Translations under genes and position numbers: made by a program
The notes under the pieces: generated by a model
What the model saw: only the letters and a program-made list of their open reading frames with translations
What the model was told of the DNA's origin: nothing
Database searches by the model: none
Shown: in pieces, positions 23,849 to 36,200 of the stretch
How the letters are laid out: each line of letters starts with the position of its first letter
Position numbering within the stretch: the stretch's first letter is position 1
NCBI RefSeq assembly: GCF_002078875.1
Contig: NC_034413.1
Coordinates: 60,074,433-60,138,432, forward strand
Direction of reading: 5' to 3'
DNA from: Numida meleagris
Lineage: Eukaryota; Chordata; Aves; Galliformes; Numididae
DNA: 64,000 nt

Positions 23849-26800
23849 GTAAAGTTGATGCTTATTGTGTCTTTTCATTGTGCTTTTTTAGGTTTTGTTG
23901 TTGGGTTGGTGGTTTTTCTTCTCTCTTTTTTTTCTTCTCCTTTTCCGCCTCTCCTCCCGCTTTTGGCGGAGATGCTCCGCGCCGAAGCAGGGGCGTGGGG
24001 GGGTGACAATTTGGTGGGGGGGGCTCCTCTTTGTGTGGGGGTCGCACCCGTGCGTGTCTCCCCTCCCCCCCCTCCCACTTCACTGGTGAGCGGAGCGGAG
24101 CGCTGCGTGTCCGTCTGTCCGCTGTGCCCCCCCGGGGGGACCGCGTTCTCCGGGACCATTGTTTTTCCCGTGGGCTGCGGTGACCGTCCCCGCACCGGGG
24201 ACCGCCTGGCCCGGCCCCGGAGCTCCTCATGGCCACCCCTGCGTTCGCGTTCTCGTTATTTTAATTTTATTAACTTATCCCCCCCCCCAGCCCCCCCTCC
24301 CGGGAGGGGCAATCTTTCGACAAGTATATTTGCCGAGGAATTTAAAAAATTCCCTGCTGCAACTTGATCCCTGTGTGATGAGGAGCGGCTCGGAGAGACC
24401 CGGACTCCAATCCTATTAAGGACTTAGGGAGTTGAGAGTTTTTTCCCCGGGACTCGGTGGCTTTAAAACAATCGGGGAGGAAGGGAGGGAGATGGGCTCA
24501 TTTAGATGCCTTTTCTGCCTGAAGTGATTGCCGTCATTTCCTGGGAAACCTGACTTCTGGAGGGTAGGGGCTCGGGGTGGTTTAGCAGCGGTCCTGCCCC
24601 CTCTTTTGCGATGGGTACGGGATTTTATTTTATTTTTTGCTCATTGCAGCCAGGCCTTAGAAACTTATTGGGATGGCTCTGCGCTGTGCTCTGCATGTCC
24701 CGGGAGCTGTGCGCAACCCAACCCAACCTGGGTCGGCCTTTGGTACCCGGCTGTGAGCGAGCAGATGTCCCGGAGTGGCAGAACCGCGGAGCTGCCCCCC
24801 AACTCGCGCCTTATTATAAATACCCACGTGTTCCATGCGGTTCCAGCCACTGCGAACTTGTATGCCCACCTTTGTGCTTGGATAGATTAGCATCTCACTG
24901 GTGTGTCGCGTTCGTTGCTTTTACAGATAAAGGGAGTAGCTGTAAAACTTTGTCTGCCCCCTGCCATACCTGTTATTAATTATTTATTGCAACTGAGGTT
25001 CTCGGGATGAACAAGGATTTGGAAGTAGACGTGCGACTAGCATGCTCCATAAAAGAGCATTTCAACAGATATCGTATTGGCATGCACTGTGCAGTCGGTG
25101 CCAAAAAAGTAAAGTAAATAAGCCATGAAATTCAAAATATACAGAAGTGGAATAGAGTGATTTGTTGTGAGATTGATTCAGTCTGGTTGTTCTAGCTACC
25201 TGCCTTTCAAAAAGAAAAAGAAAAAAGTTCTAAGGTCTCAACCGAACTCACTTAGCTAAAAAAAGGAGCCTTAAGTGCAATCTGTACTGCGCGTTCACCT
25301 GGAAAAGAGGGTGTGCTAAATAAGTGCTCCTGCTCCCGGGATGTTTGAGTTGCGTGGTACTCACGGCGTGCAGCGGCTGCCGCTGGTGAATTGGTTCGGT
25401 TCAGCGTTCCTGAGGGGTGGATACGGTGATTTATATTGTGGCTGGGACTGCAGGAAATGTCGACACCTGTCAACCTTTGAATTGCAGTAAAAATACTGTA
25501 TTGAAGGTTACGGCAAAACCGACAACTTTTAAGAAGTGCATGAAATTCATTATGGTTTTTCCACTCTAAACAACTCTTGGGAATGTGTTGTTTGACTGAA
25601 AACATGACCCATCCATAGTACTAAGAGTGCTCGATCTGAAGATGAACTGATCTCTGTGGGTCTTTGTACGTCCCGGCCTCTGTGTATGTTTGTGGAAGAG
25701 CTAATCTGTAAAGCAAGGTGAGGTAAGATTCACTTGAGCTTAAATGTTGTTATTGCTTAAAGTATGCGGCTTTGAAGTGCCCAGAAATGCAACTGCTGTT
25801 CTTCAGAGAAAAACAGATCTCGAGGACTGTTTCCAACTTCCTTTCAGTGTCTTTTTTTTCAGTGTGTCAAAGGGGATGTATACAGATGGACAAATACTGT
25901 TTGTGTTAGGTCATTCATTTAGAGAAAAATTAGAGCCGTAGAGGAATTTGAGCTGGAGGCATATGCCAGTATAAATCTGGCGTACTTTCAATGAAGCTAC
26001 TCCAGATTATACTTGTGTAAAAGAAAACAGAACTTGACCTCAGATATCCAATACACAGCAGCCTGCATTCCCCAGCGTCACACTGAATACTGCAGTCACA
26101 TTTGGATAAGAACTCTATTTTTGGCGGCATAATGGTATATAGTGATCAGGATTTGGTGTCCTTTTAAAAGCAATTGGAATTCTTATGGCAAAAGATCACT
26201 TTTTTACTCTGGTTTCTGTGATTTTAATGCCATAAAAGGCTCACACCGTAATGTACCCTAAAGTGACGTGTTTGCAGAGAAGCTGTAGGGGCTCTGGGGC
26301 AACAGGACCAGCTGTGTAGGGGAAGGGTTATATATGATCACTTCAACATTATATAAGTTCAAAATGTGTGGGGTTTTTTCGTGTGTGTGTGATCCTGATA
26401 AGCTTCTGTTTAGATAAAGTTCGACTTTTTAAAGGAGTTTTCCAGTCTTCTGTCCCCATCGTTCTTTGATTAAGGACATGGTAGAACATCTGCCCTGATC
26501 TCATGAACATTAACCCTCATTCTGTGCCTGTAAGGAGGACGCCCGGTCAGCTGCTGCCTCCCTTGGGGCTGGTGGCCTACTGTACTGCCGTTGTTTGCCC
26601 TGTAGTCTGAAAGGTACACAAATACTTCATGCTTTTGTACTCGGAGAAGTGCTCTGTTCAGAGGGAAGTTTCCAGTGCAGATTAGCGGAGGCAGTGGATT
26701 CAGTAAGCAATCACCAAAATCTGTATGTATTTGTGCAGCAAACACCTATCTATTGCTTCACCACAAAGCCTCCACTTAATAATCTGGCCAAGGATTTCAA

Positions 26801-29800
26801 GGCAGCCAGATTTTTTCAAAGCAGCTACTTAGGGACATTAGATGTGACTATAGCATCAAACTAATTAGTTGCCACTCCATTCCTATGAAGCTTCCAGGGC
26901 TTTATAGAAATGCAATATTTGCACTTCTCACTTGCTGCTGAGACATTGAGGTTAAGCAGCCTCTGCTTTTTTTTGTCTGCTCTCATACTGATGGGAAAGA
27001 TTCCAGCGCATTGTTCGAGTGCTGCGCAGCCCCCTTGTATACCTGGGTAAATATTTTAAACAGTTGTGCATTTGGACAACTTGCCACAAAGCATTAAGTG
27101 GTATTTAGGGTTTGCTGCTGTTTGCTCCAGAGCTGTTCCCAAGGCCTTTTCAAAGAAAAGGGAAACAACAGGAGGTATTCAGGAATTAATGAAAACAACG
27201 CTAAATGAAATGATAGCAATGAGCAACAAATTCTGGTATGAGGAACTTGGAGAAGGCATTGTGTTAGAGGGAAGCACTGCACGTGTGCATGTGTGTATAT
27301 GTACACGTCTGTCGGTGCATGCAGAGTGCACGGTGCTTGACCCATGTGTACAGCTGATCCTATATAAGAAATCTTACAGAAATTCACTGATCTGGTGCCT
27401 GAGTGGTGAGGATTGGATCTTGCATGGCAACCTCCAAAGCTGGAGAGGCCACAACTTTATATCTTTTCCGACTGGGATAACTGTGATCAAATGACTGCAT
27501 CACCAGATCCAATTTTCTGCAGGCCAGCTCCAGTTGGAAGCAAATACTCACGATGCGCTGTGCAGGAGAGGCCGCAGAACTTCTCATTCATACTCTACTG
27601 CTGCTAAACCACACTCAGTTCCCTTTAAGTTCTTCATGTACTCAAATGCTAAAATGTGCTACAGCAAAGTTGTTACCCTGTAATTCAAAAATTAGGAGCA
27701 TTAAAAGTTATATTGGATTTGTGAGTCTTCAGTATCACTGAAAAAGAGGTCTTGGTGCCTGGAAGAGGACATCCAAATTAGAAAACACGTATGAAAATAG
27801 GTTCCTTTGAGTCCCCGTTGTGCTCAGGGGAAGCATCTGTGGCACTGCCACTGGGCACAGCCGCCCCAACACACCACTGCCCAACACACCACTGCATCCT
27901 TTGCCATCCTTACGCTGTTATTTGAGCTTGGCTGTCACCTTACTGCAATTATAAATATTCCAAGAGAAAACAATGCGAATTAGAACTGTAGGTACCAGGA
28001 TCTTTGTCCTGGATGTATTTCTTTTTACTTTCTAAGTGTTCTTTTTCATATGAAAAGAGTTTAGCAGCTTTATCCTTATTCAAGGCTTTTCTTTTTGTAT
28101 CTGCTGGGGAGAAAACCATTAATTTTGTGGAATGGTGAGAGTAAGCCTTAAGCTGTCTTTGACATTTTAGTTTAACTTGAATAGGTTAATTTTTTTTTTT
28201 TTTTTAAAGAAAACAAGTTGGTGGGAAGTGTGTTTTAACTGTGTGCGCCCGATTTCGACCATTAGCATGAGAAAAAAAGTTTTAGTGCATTTACTATTGT
28301 ATTGAATGAAGAGTTCCAACAGTCAGGAAAAAGAAAGTAAAAGGCTGTAAAGAAATGATGGTCTATTCAGATTATTCAGCAGCCCAGAGCTCTGGTCATC
28401 TGCCTCTGAAATCTGGGATCGGGATATCACTTTTATCTTCCTGTGCCTTTCTCTCGCCTTTTTCACATGTTCACTTTTGTCAAGGTTTATTGATCACGTT
28501 TTCTTCTCTGCAAATCTGTGGAAAATTTAATGAACCAAAAACAACAGAGAAATAAAAGGAACTTTTTATTCACTAGCACTAGATTGAATTTAGTTCTATA
28601 GCCGCCACCCTCTCGCCTCCCATGTGCGTCATTGTGCCGCTCCTGCGGCACTTACAGTACGTTACAGTGGGGATGGATGGCCGTGTTATTAATTCTGTTC
28701 CGGGGAAAAGTTTGTTTAATGTGTGTGAGATGTTACAGCAAATCCATCCCTGCTGTTTGTCTCTTCTCTGCCCTCCTGGCTTTCGGATTCTTGACTGTGT
28801 TGCTCCTACCGCTAAATACCTCAAAGTGTGTATTCCGCAGAGCATTTCCCTCTGCAAGAATGAAATGTATTTGCTGCCTAGCAATTAAACCCAAATTTAA
28901 ATGATTGCAGATTAGTAGCAGTTATTTACAATCCCGATTGTTTTGGTGCTGTGATCCTTGTTCATTACACATCTGCTTTGCCATGGTGCTGCCCCAGAGC
29001 GCTTTGTGATGCAAATGCTTTTGTTAACTCACAAATAGTTTCAGTATCTAGATCATCTCAGGTGACATACTTCAGTCTCTTCTTTTTCTCCCAGATGGAC
29101 TTAAAAAGCTGTAATTAAATGTGGCTTCCAGTATGATTAAGCATTGCTAACATTTTCCCTGGAATGATTTACTTGAACTCTGCCACTTTCTGAACCTGTC
29201 ACTGGAAGATTTTTAAATAAAGACCTTTTTAACATGAATAAGCATAGGGAAATGAGTTAAAACTGAGCATGTATGTGCCTGAAAGATGTCTTGTGCGTTT
29301 TTGGACTCTGGAGAACTTCACTGCTACTCTAAGTTCAAGACTCAGGGGAAGGAAACTGGAGTCCTGTACAATAGTCCCAAACACTCCAATAGTAAGCATC
29401 AGTGCTGATGCTTCTAAGGGATGAGCTAAAAGCCACAGAAGGGCACCTGTATCAGAGCTTGCAATTTCAGATGCGAGGATGGCACACCTGTGACTGCATC
29501 TGCTTTTTCTGCATACCAAGTGTCAATCCCTCCTGTAGGAACGTGCACCTGCAATTTCAGACTGCCTCTAAATCCAGCAAAAGGACTTTGTGCCCAGCAG
29601 GATGCATCCTACTGGGAAAATCTGGGCTCCTGTTTATAAAAAAGAGTAATAAAAAAGACTTTTTATGTCCTGTGAAATGTGGGATTTTGCTGTAGATAAT
29701 TCATTCAGATGAAACTAATGAGATCTCCTTGGAGGAACAGGCCTTCTTTGGGACGTAGTGCTGCAAAGTGGAAGGTGGTGTGGGTCTAGTCCCCTGGTAA

Positions 29801-30670
29801 CAGGCTCTTTGTGGTCACTGTCCCTCACCCATAACCACACGGTGACAAACATCCCCGGTGTGGGGCTGCCTGGTGCCCCCCATGCTCCACAAGGGATGCT
29901 CAGCTGCACAGCTGAATTCCTGCAAGAGCAGTGGAAAAAACTTCCAGTGTTACAAATGCCATTCAGATGCATAGGAGATGCCTTAATATCACAGCTCAGT
30001 GGCTTGTATTCATTACTGGGAACTTTAAATATCGTGACTCTGGACATTAAATCCTTTTTTTCCTTTAAACATCCGAAATATTTAATAATCATGTTCTTCT
30101 GGAGCAAGGAGGTCACCTAGAAGTTGTTGAACTCTATGTGAAGCACATTGATTCAGTTACTAAAATTAATTGAGAAAGCCTTGAAAACATCCCACTGAAT
30201 TTCTTTTCAGTTTGGGAAGCAGCATCCCTATCTCAACTCAGTCTATTGCTTCATACTGACTTGTGGAGTCCTCCTATTAGAGCCCCTTGTATCAAGCTTT
30301 CCTAAAAGCAAGGTCTGTTGATTGCTCCGTTGTTAAAAGAGCATCAGTTCCCAGCGCTAAGATAGCGCCTTTCAGAGCAGTCCTTAGCAATGCCTCATTG
30401 TGCAGCGGACAATGCAATAAGTCAGACAGGACTTTCTGAGCCACCTCTGTAAGGAACTGTAAGGGCTACTGAAGTACACTTGTGTTAAGTTGAATTGATT
30501 GAAATTTAATGGCTGTTAGTAGCTATGAATGGTAATGATTTCCTAGAGTATCTTCACCATGCTTGACATTAATAACAGGAGAGTGTGTTCGTGTGATGCC
30601 AGCGTGTTACTCATTTTTAAAGATGCTTTCTCCCAGCCTTCTTTCACATAATTTAGTTGTTTTGATGCTT

Positions 30671-30705
30671 AAAAAAAAAAAAAAAAAGGAAAAAAAAAAA
30701 AAAAA
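30671..30705. repeat. Interrupted poly-A tract
   Basis: Seventeen A, GG, then sixteen A. It is low-complexity DNA beside the enhancer-like block at 30775-31110. Confidence 0.92.
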
Positions 30706-30774
30706 GAACCACCTTGGGCTTTGAGGAGCCCGTACATCTTGTCTACATAATTTTGTGCCCATGATTTTTATTTT

Positions 30775-31110
30775 TTCCAATTCCGATATAAATCAGACCA
30801 CAATACAGTGAGAGTGATGAATTTGTTTTACACGCCATCATGAATTAATGCTATGCAAATTGAAGCTTTGCAGGTGCCATGATTTACTTAATAATTTCAA
30901 GTTGTAATGTTTAAGCTCATTCATTATGTTTGAGTGAAAAAACACGGCGCGTTCATATTTTTAAACGTGAAATGTGAGATTTGTGTGCGTTTGCTATGTG
31001 TAGTTGCTGTGTAAGCACATTTGATGGCTAAGAAAGAATCAATCAGTGTTTGCATTCGGCATCTTATTCCTGTAGATGTTACCGAGACATTTCAAAGAGA
31101 ATAATCAAAT
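30775..31110. promoter_or_regulatory. Candidate conserved non-coding element
   Basis: This stretch has even complexity, no repeats, many TAAT homeodomain cores (for example 'catgaattaatgc'), an exact POU octamer ATGCAAAT at 30853-30860 and stops in all frames. That combination is typical of developmental enhancers in vertebrates. Conservation cannot be measured from one sequence, so the call rests on texture alone. Confidence 0.35.
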
Positions 31111-33103
31111 ATTTGTGTGTAAGGGAGAGGAAGATGCTGGTAAAACGTCTTTCAGGGCTTATGGAAAAGCAGAAAACTGCCAGAGCAAAGTTTTTTTTTC
31201 TGCCTAAAATACATGTTTAAAAAAGCAGCTTGGTATGGTTTTCCTGGGCAAAGTGGCCTTTATTTGATCCCACAAGGCTTGCTGTGAGCTGCTCCCCAAT
31301 CTGCATTCTGCGCCGTGCGTTGGGGATGAGCAGGGGAGCTGGTGGGAGCTATGGGCGTCCCAGGTCAGAGGTGAACGCCAATGGGATCGCAGGGTTTTCA
31401 GGCTTTGATATCATTCTTAGTGCGCTTCCCAAAGGCTAAGGACAAGGGGGAGAAAGTTTGACACATAAATACATCTTGAATCTCTGAAGATAAGAATAGA
31501 TTTTGACTTTATTTCTCAAAAAATTGAGGTCACTGTGGTCTGATGACAGGCTGAAAAGCCCATCACTCAATCTTTTTTCCTATTTTTTTACTTTTTTTTT
31601 TTCCCAAATGAACAGAGGGAGCTGATTTTTGATACATTGTATGTGTTAAGTCAGTGACAGCATATTCAGGTTTAGAAATCTGTGGACCTGGGGTCAAGGC
31701 TCAACATCAGCGTCGGGGCCTCCCTGCCCAGGTAGTAAGAATATTACCGAGTGTGCCACAAAAGAATGAAATCTCTTAAATTTGCTAACACACATGAATT
31801 AAAAGTGCAGCATTTCGAAAAGTGTTTGCTATACACAACAGCACCATGAGTTTCCGTGACTTCTCCAGCCATTAGTGATGCAAGTTGATTCACAGCAAGA
31901 TTGTCCCCAGCCCCACTGTCCAGGAGCAGAGTGCTGCAGTAATTCTGAAAACTTTTCCTTTTGCTGGGTGTGTTCTTGAAGAACTTAGAGGCGAAATAAA
32001 TCCTGATGTGCCATTCCAGAAGTTGCCATTAGTTGGGTGTTAAAGGGCCTTTTGGGAAGTGGTGCACAGTGTATGTACCGTGATCAAGTTAATTATGTTG
32101 CTTTGGCAACCACAGCTTTGGTATTTCCTGACTAGGGCTTGCTGATGGAATCATATTCCAATACCTGGCATCATCAACGCTAAAAATCTCTTGTAAAATC
32201 AGGTCATATTTGTATTTAAAAAAAAAAAAAAAGGGCTGAAAAAAGAGAGATGGAACTTTTTGGATGGTGTTAAAAATCACTATTTTGTAGTTAAATGCAG
32301 GTTTTCTGTTGAAATAAGTATTTAATCAGAATTTAAAAATATATCTTGATTGCAAGGAATGCTGTAGCAGTACAGCTGGTTTTCCAGTAGGCTCCAAGTG
32401 ATGGTTTTAAAATTCCTTTTGCAGAGAATTTCAGTATTTTGAGGTTTTGCTCCAATTCGCAACAAGTCAGATTTGGAAATTTAAAATTCCTTTGTAGACT
32501 GAAGTGACTGTACTCCTAACTTTGCTCTTCCTTTCTCAAAACTTTAATGGAATATAGGGCTGCGTGCATTATGTGTGTTCCTAAACCATGAATAATTGTT
32601 TGGCCTTTGTTTTATTGTGTTTGTTGTTGGGGTCTTTTCCCCACTTAAAGAAAAGAGAATTAAGGGCAAACCATTGCACATATTGTGGTTGCATTGTCTC
32701 GGTAAACCTAAGAAACTTCCTTGCTGCAGCACTCTTACGTCTCTGTTCTCTGTTCAAGAAAAAGTTCTTTCTTCTTCTGCATTTTACTCCCAGGCCCCTG
32801 GTGGGGTTTGCTAAAATTTAAACTATGCTTTGGGCTTACTCTGAGAACTCCACTGGTGCTGGAGGTGAGTTCATCTGTCTGGGACAAAGCACATGGGGTG
32901 GTGAATGGCAGGTCTGGATCCGCATCGAGGGGACGGGGATGGAGCGTGCGAGGTGAGAGATCCTCCTCCTTTACTTTCCAGAGGGCATTTCCAGTGGTGC
33001 AGGTGGCAGAGGGATCTTTGCCAAGGCATTCACTTCCTTTAATCTCTTCCCAGGGTAGAGATACCCAAAAGCAAGATGCCATCCAAGCCGTTGGAGAGGG
33101 GAG

Positions 33104-33255
33104 ATCGTAGAATCGCAGAACGGCTTAGATTGGAGAGGACCTTAAAGATCATCCATTTCCATCCTCCCTGCTGTCGGCAGGGTTGCCATCTACTAGATCA
33201 GGCCTCCCAGGGCCCCATCCAACCTGACACTGAGCACCTCCAGGGATGGGCAAGG
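33104..33255 (-). mobile_element. CR1 3' fragment, minus strand
   Basis: It begins with the reverse-complemented octamer region ('gatcgtagaatcgcagaacg'), then 'gattggagaggaccttaaag' and 'atcatccatttccatcc', and continues into 'cccatccaacctgacac' and 'gagcacctccagggatggg'. This is a CR1 3' end read from the opposite strand. The right boundary is soft and might extend to about 33290. Confidence 0.85.
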
Positions 33256-36200
33256 CCTTTTTGGTGGAGGAACCTGCTGACAGTGAGCCGGAGCCATGCT
33301 GGGCTGCCAGTTCTGGGCTGGTTTCTCTCAGGTCCCCACACAACGTGATGACTTGCTGGGGAGGCACGGCCTCAGATGAGGCTGGAAATAGTTAGTGCAT
33401 TGGGCACGGTCAGATGCTGACGTGCTCCAGCTGTCAGGCTGAAGGACAGAGATGCAGTAATGTGGGACCCATTGTCCTGGCCATCTTGGTGTCCTCATCT
33501 GCTGCTGAAGATTCAGCTTTGCAGCCAAGGGGGGACATGCTGGGTTCAACCCCCTTCCTATCACTGCTGCGTATGGAATAACAGGAAGGTTTAGGGGGTT
33601 TACCAGGAGTTCCATGGAGATGAGGTGAAAAAGTGGACTGCTCAAGATGTCCTCTTCAGAGTGCCTTTTCCATCCTTTGGCTGCTTTCTCCCGGCTTGCT
33701 GTGCCTGGATTTTGTGCCTCCTGTAAGGAAGGGCGGGCAGCTAGGTTTTTTTGTGTATTATTTTTCCCCTCTTGCTACATGACGTTACTCAGTGGGATGA
33801 GGTCTGTGCTTCCCACAAGCCAGGCAGCATGTCTTCTGGGAGCACTACATCACACGGCCCCACAGCCTCCCCCACAGACTGGACCGTGAGCGTCAGTGCA
33901 GTGGTTCAAGCCAAGTGCCCAGGTGCTCTTTCTCTGGCTGAGTGCTGTGAATGTCACACCTCTCCTCAACTCAGCATCTACTCTGTTTCAACATTTCCTG
34001 TGAGCTAATGGAGTTTAGGCATCATCAGTTTCTCCGTCTCTCTCTGGGGGCTGCAGGTTTCTGGACACCCTTAAGGTGGAGTTTTAAGGTCACTGGTGGT
34101 GCTTTTAGGTCACAGAATTGCAGTGCCCTGTCTTCTCGCCAGCTTATCAAATGACTAATTAGCTCTTATATTGCTGTAGTTATCTTTTGCTCTAGCTTTG
34201 GTTCAGCTCTGCGAGGTGAAGCCTGCTAAGAGAAAACACCGGCAAATGATTTGATTGGAAACTTAGAAGTGGATGTGGTCAGGAGCTTTCACCATATGAG
34301 CAATTGCTTGTGTCTGTCCTCATCTGTGTACCTAATTCATCCGTGTATATTAAGGCATTCATCACAGCACAAAAACAGCTTTTACCATGCCCCCTCTAAC
34401 ATGCTCAGAAGTAGAAACTTGGACAGCGCAAATCTCTGTGTGCATCACAGCAACATTAACCCACTTTATTTCCCACTTTTCTCAGGTGTTGGTGGCATCT
34501 GGTTGCGACAGATGCTCTATGATAAAGCCTTCAGATCAACATGCCTTTGGAGATATCAGTGCTCTGTGTTGGTACTTGCAGACTGCTGTATCCAAATACT
34601 CTTCTTTAATTGTCTTATTAAGGAGAGAATTAAGCTCTGTGCTTTGACTGTTTTGGTGCCAGTGATCCTTATTGCAGGCTTTGGCACGGCACCGCATTGT
34701 GTTTTAAAGAGACAGCATCACTTAATGATGTGGGAATTGAGTTGGAGGATAAAATCCGCTGAGAACAATGGCTGACTGAGTACGGTACGTAAAATCTGAT
34801 TTTATGTTCTTCCCTCCAGACTATTAGGTGGGGGGTTCAGCTCAAATGCCTGTGATGATTTCAGAAATAAAAAGCAGAAGTTCTCACTGCTGCCAGACCA
34901 CAGGCTCCTCAGCGCCAGACTTGCAGACGAATGTCACATGTTGCTGTATGTTTTGAAAGCGTACCATGTGTTATTCTTTAGCTGTCTCAGTCCTCCTCCC
35001 AGCTATATAATCTTCTCCCCAGTCAACCTCACAGAATAACTTCTAATGAAATGAGCGTTCCTCTCTCCCCCTCCCGTGCAGACTTGGGCTCTGTTTCCCC
35101 ATACCTATCACCTCATATGAAGCTCTCTCCCTTCAAACTTGCAGCAGTGATTTCAACTGGACTCAGTGTAACTGCCCCTCATGCTTTAAATCAGGCACTT
35201 TAGATGTATTTCAGTATTTCAGCTTGTATTGTGAGTTGGGATCAGGAGCTCACCAGTTATCAAACATACGGTTAAAAATGTTGTGAGTTGAGTATGATGT
35301 GTTTCAGTTTTACTCAGCTGTGGGTCTAGATAGCAAACACTTGCCATTAGAATTGCTGTTTCCAGAAACAATTTTTTATGCTCCTCCTTTTCTACTGTCT
35401 TGGATTAATGCTTCCTCCAGCTAATGACAGGACTGGACATGTAAACTAGATTAGAGCATAGTGTGAATAGTACAAGCTGAAAATGCTGGCGTCTCTTGTC
35501 GTAGTCTGTGAGATCGCAAGAAGCAAACTGAAAGCCACCAGAAAAATTAACCCAAGACCCTTGGGTCCCTCCTATTATGAGAGTGGCTCCCAGAGAGTTT
35601 GCCTCTGCAAGGTCCTTACTGCCTGTAAAACCAGAAAATACCACAGCCGTGCCATCTGCGGCAGTGGGACATCTCTTCTGCTGTTTGCAGTGCCAGCATC
35701 ATGGTGGCAGAAGAAGAGGTGACACTGCAGCCTGGCACTGTGCTGCTGTGGGTGGCAAAGGTGTGGGGTGCTTGCTGTGGGAGCAGCTCCTGGGGCTGCC
35801 AGCTGCAGGAGGGCTGCTCCTGATTCCAGCAGAGACGAAGGGCAGACAGTGCTTTCACCCAGCAACTCTATTAAGTTTGGCTTACACTGCCAGGAGTGGG
35901 TATTCCACAGCCCCTGCATCCAGTAGTTCTCTGAGCCCCACTGCTGTAGGCAGTGCTCCTGCAGCCAAACTTGGTGCAGGCTGTGCCAACTGATGTCCCA
36001 GCCTGCAGGCATGCCGGCCATACTGTGCACTGGATCAGTTCCCATTCTATTTCTTTTAAAACCCTAGATTTCTGTCCTTGTTGAAAGGCTGGATCCCAGC
36101 CGGTGTCTTGGGTGTCAGGCTTGGAATTCTCTCTTCTGGAGAAAGGAGTGATTTATTAGCTTCCTCTGAAAACTGGACGAGAATAGAAAGTTCGTGTTTC

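Larger units (their letters stand above)
23020..24440. promoter_or_regulatory. CpG island, probable gene promoter
   Basis: This is the only strongly GC-rich, CpG-dense block in the window. CpG dinucleotides are packed most densely at about 23555-23720, and G and C homopolymer runs follow to 24310. A GGGGCGGGG Sp1-type box lies at 23346-23354, a TATA-like tract at 23541-23556, and a plausible donor at 23848/23849. In birds and mammals such an unmethylated-type island in AT-rich surroundings usually marks a promoter and first exon. Several long open frames on both strands (up to 193 codons from 23012) are expected simply because GC-rich DNA has few stop codons. The gene and direction of transcription are not identified from sequence alone. 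Confidence 0.8.
24441..33103. other. Non-coding sequence with enhancer-like stretches
   Basis: No coding exon was recognised; frames reach 142 codons (27066) without motifs. Several stretches have the texture of conserved regulatory DNA: about 26160-26280, 28860-29020 and especially 30775-31110. Perfect POU octamers ATGCAAAT occur at 29009-29016 and 30853-30860. A TATAAATA at 24815-24822 close to a CACGTG E-box at 24825-24830 could mark an alternative start, but this is weak. Confidence 0.45.

Noticed and set aside
34251..34775. 174-codon plus-strand frame with acceptor-like and donor-like sites inside
   Set aside because: The peptide is not recognisable and is Cys/His/Leu-rich in the way chance translations often are. 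The donor near 34782 is weak and does not support an exon.
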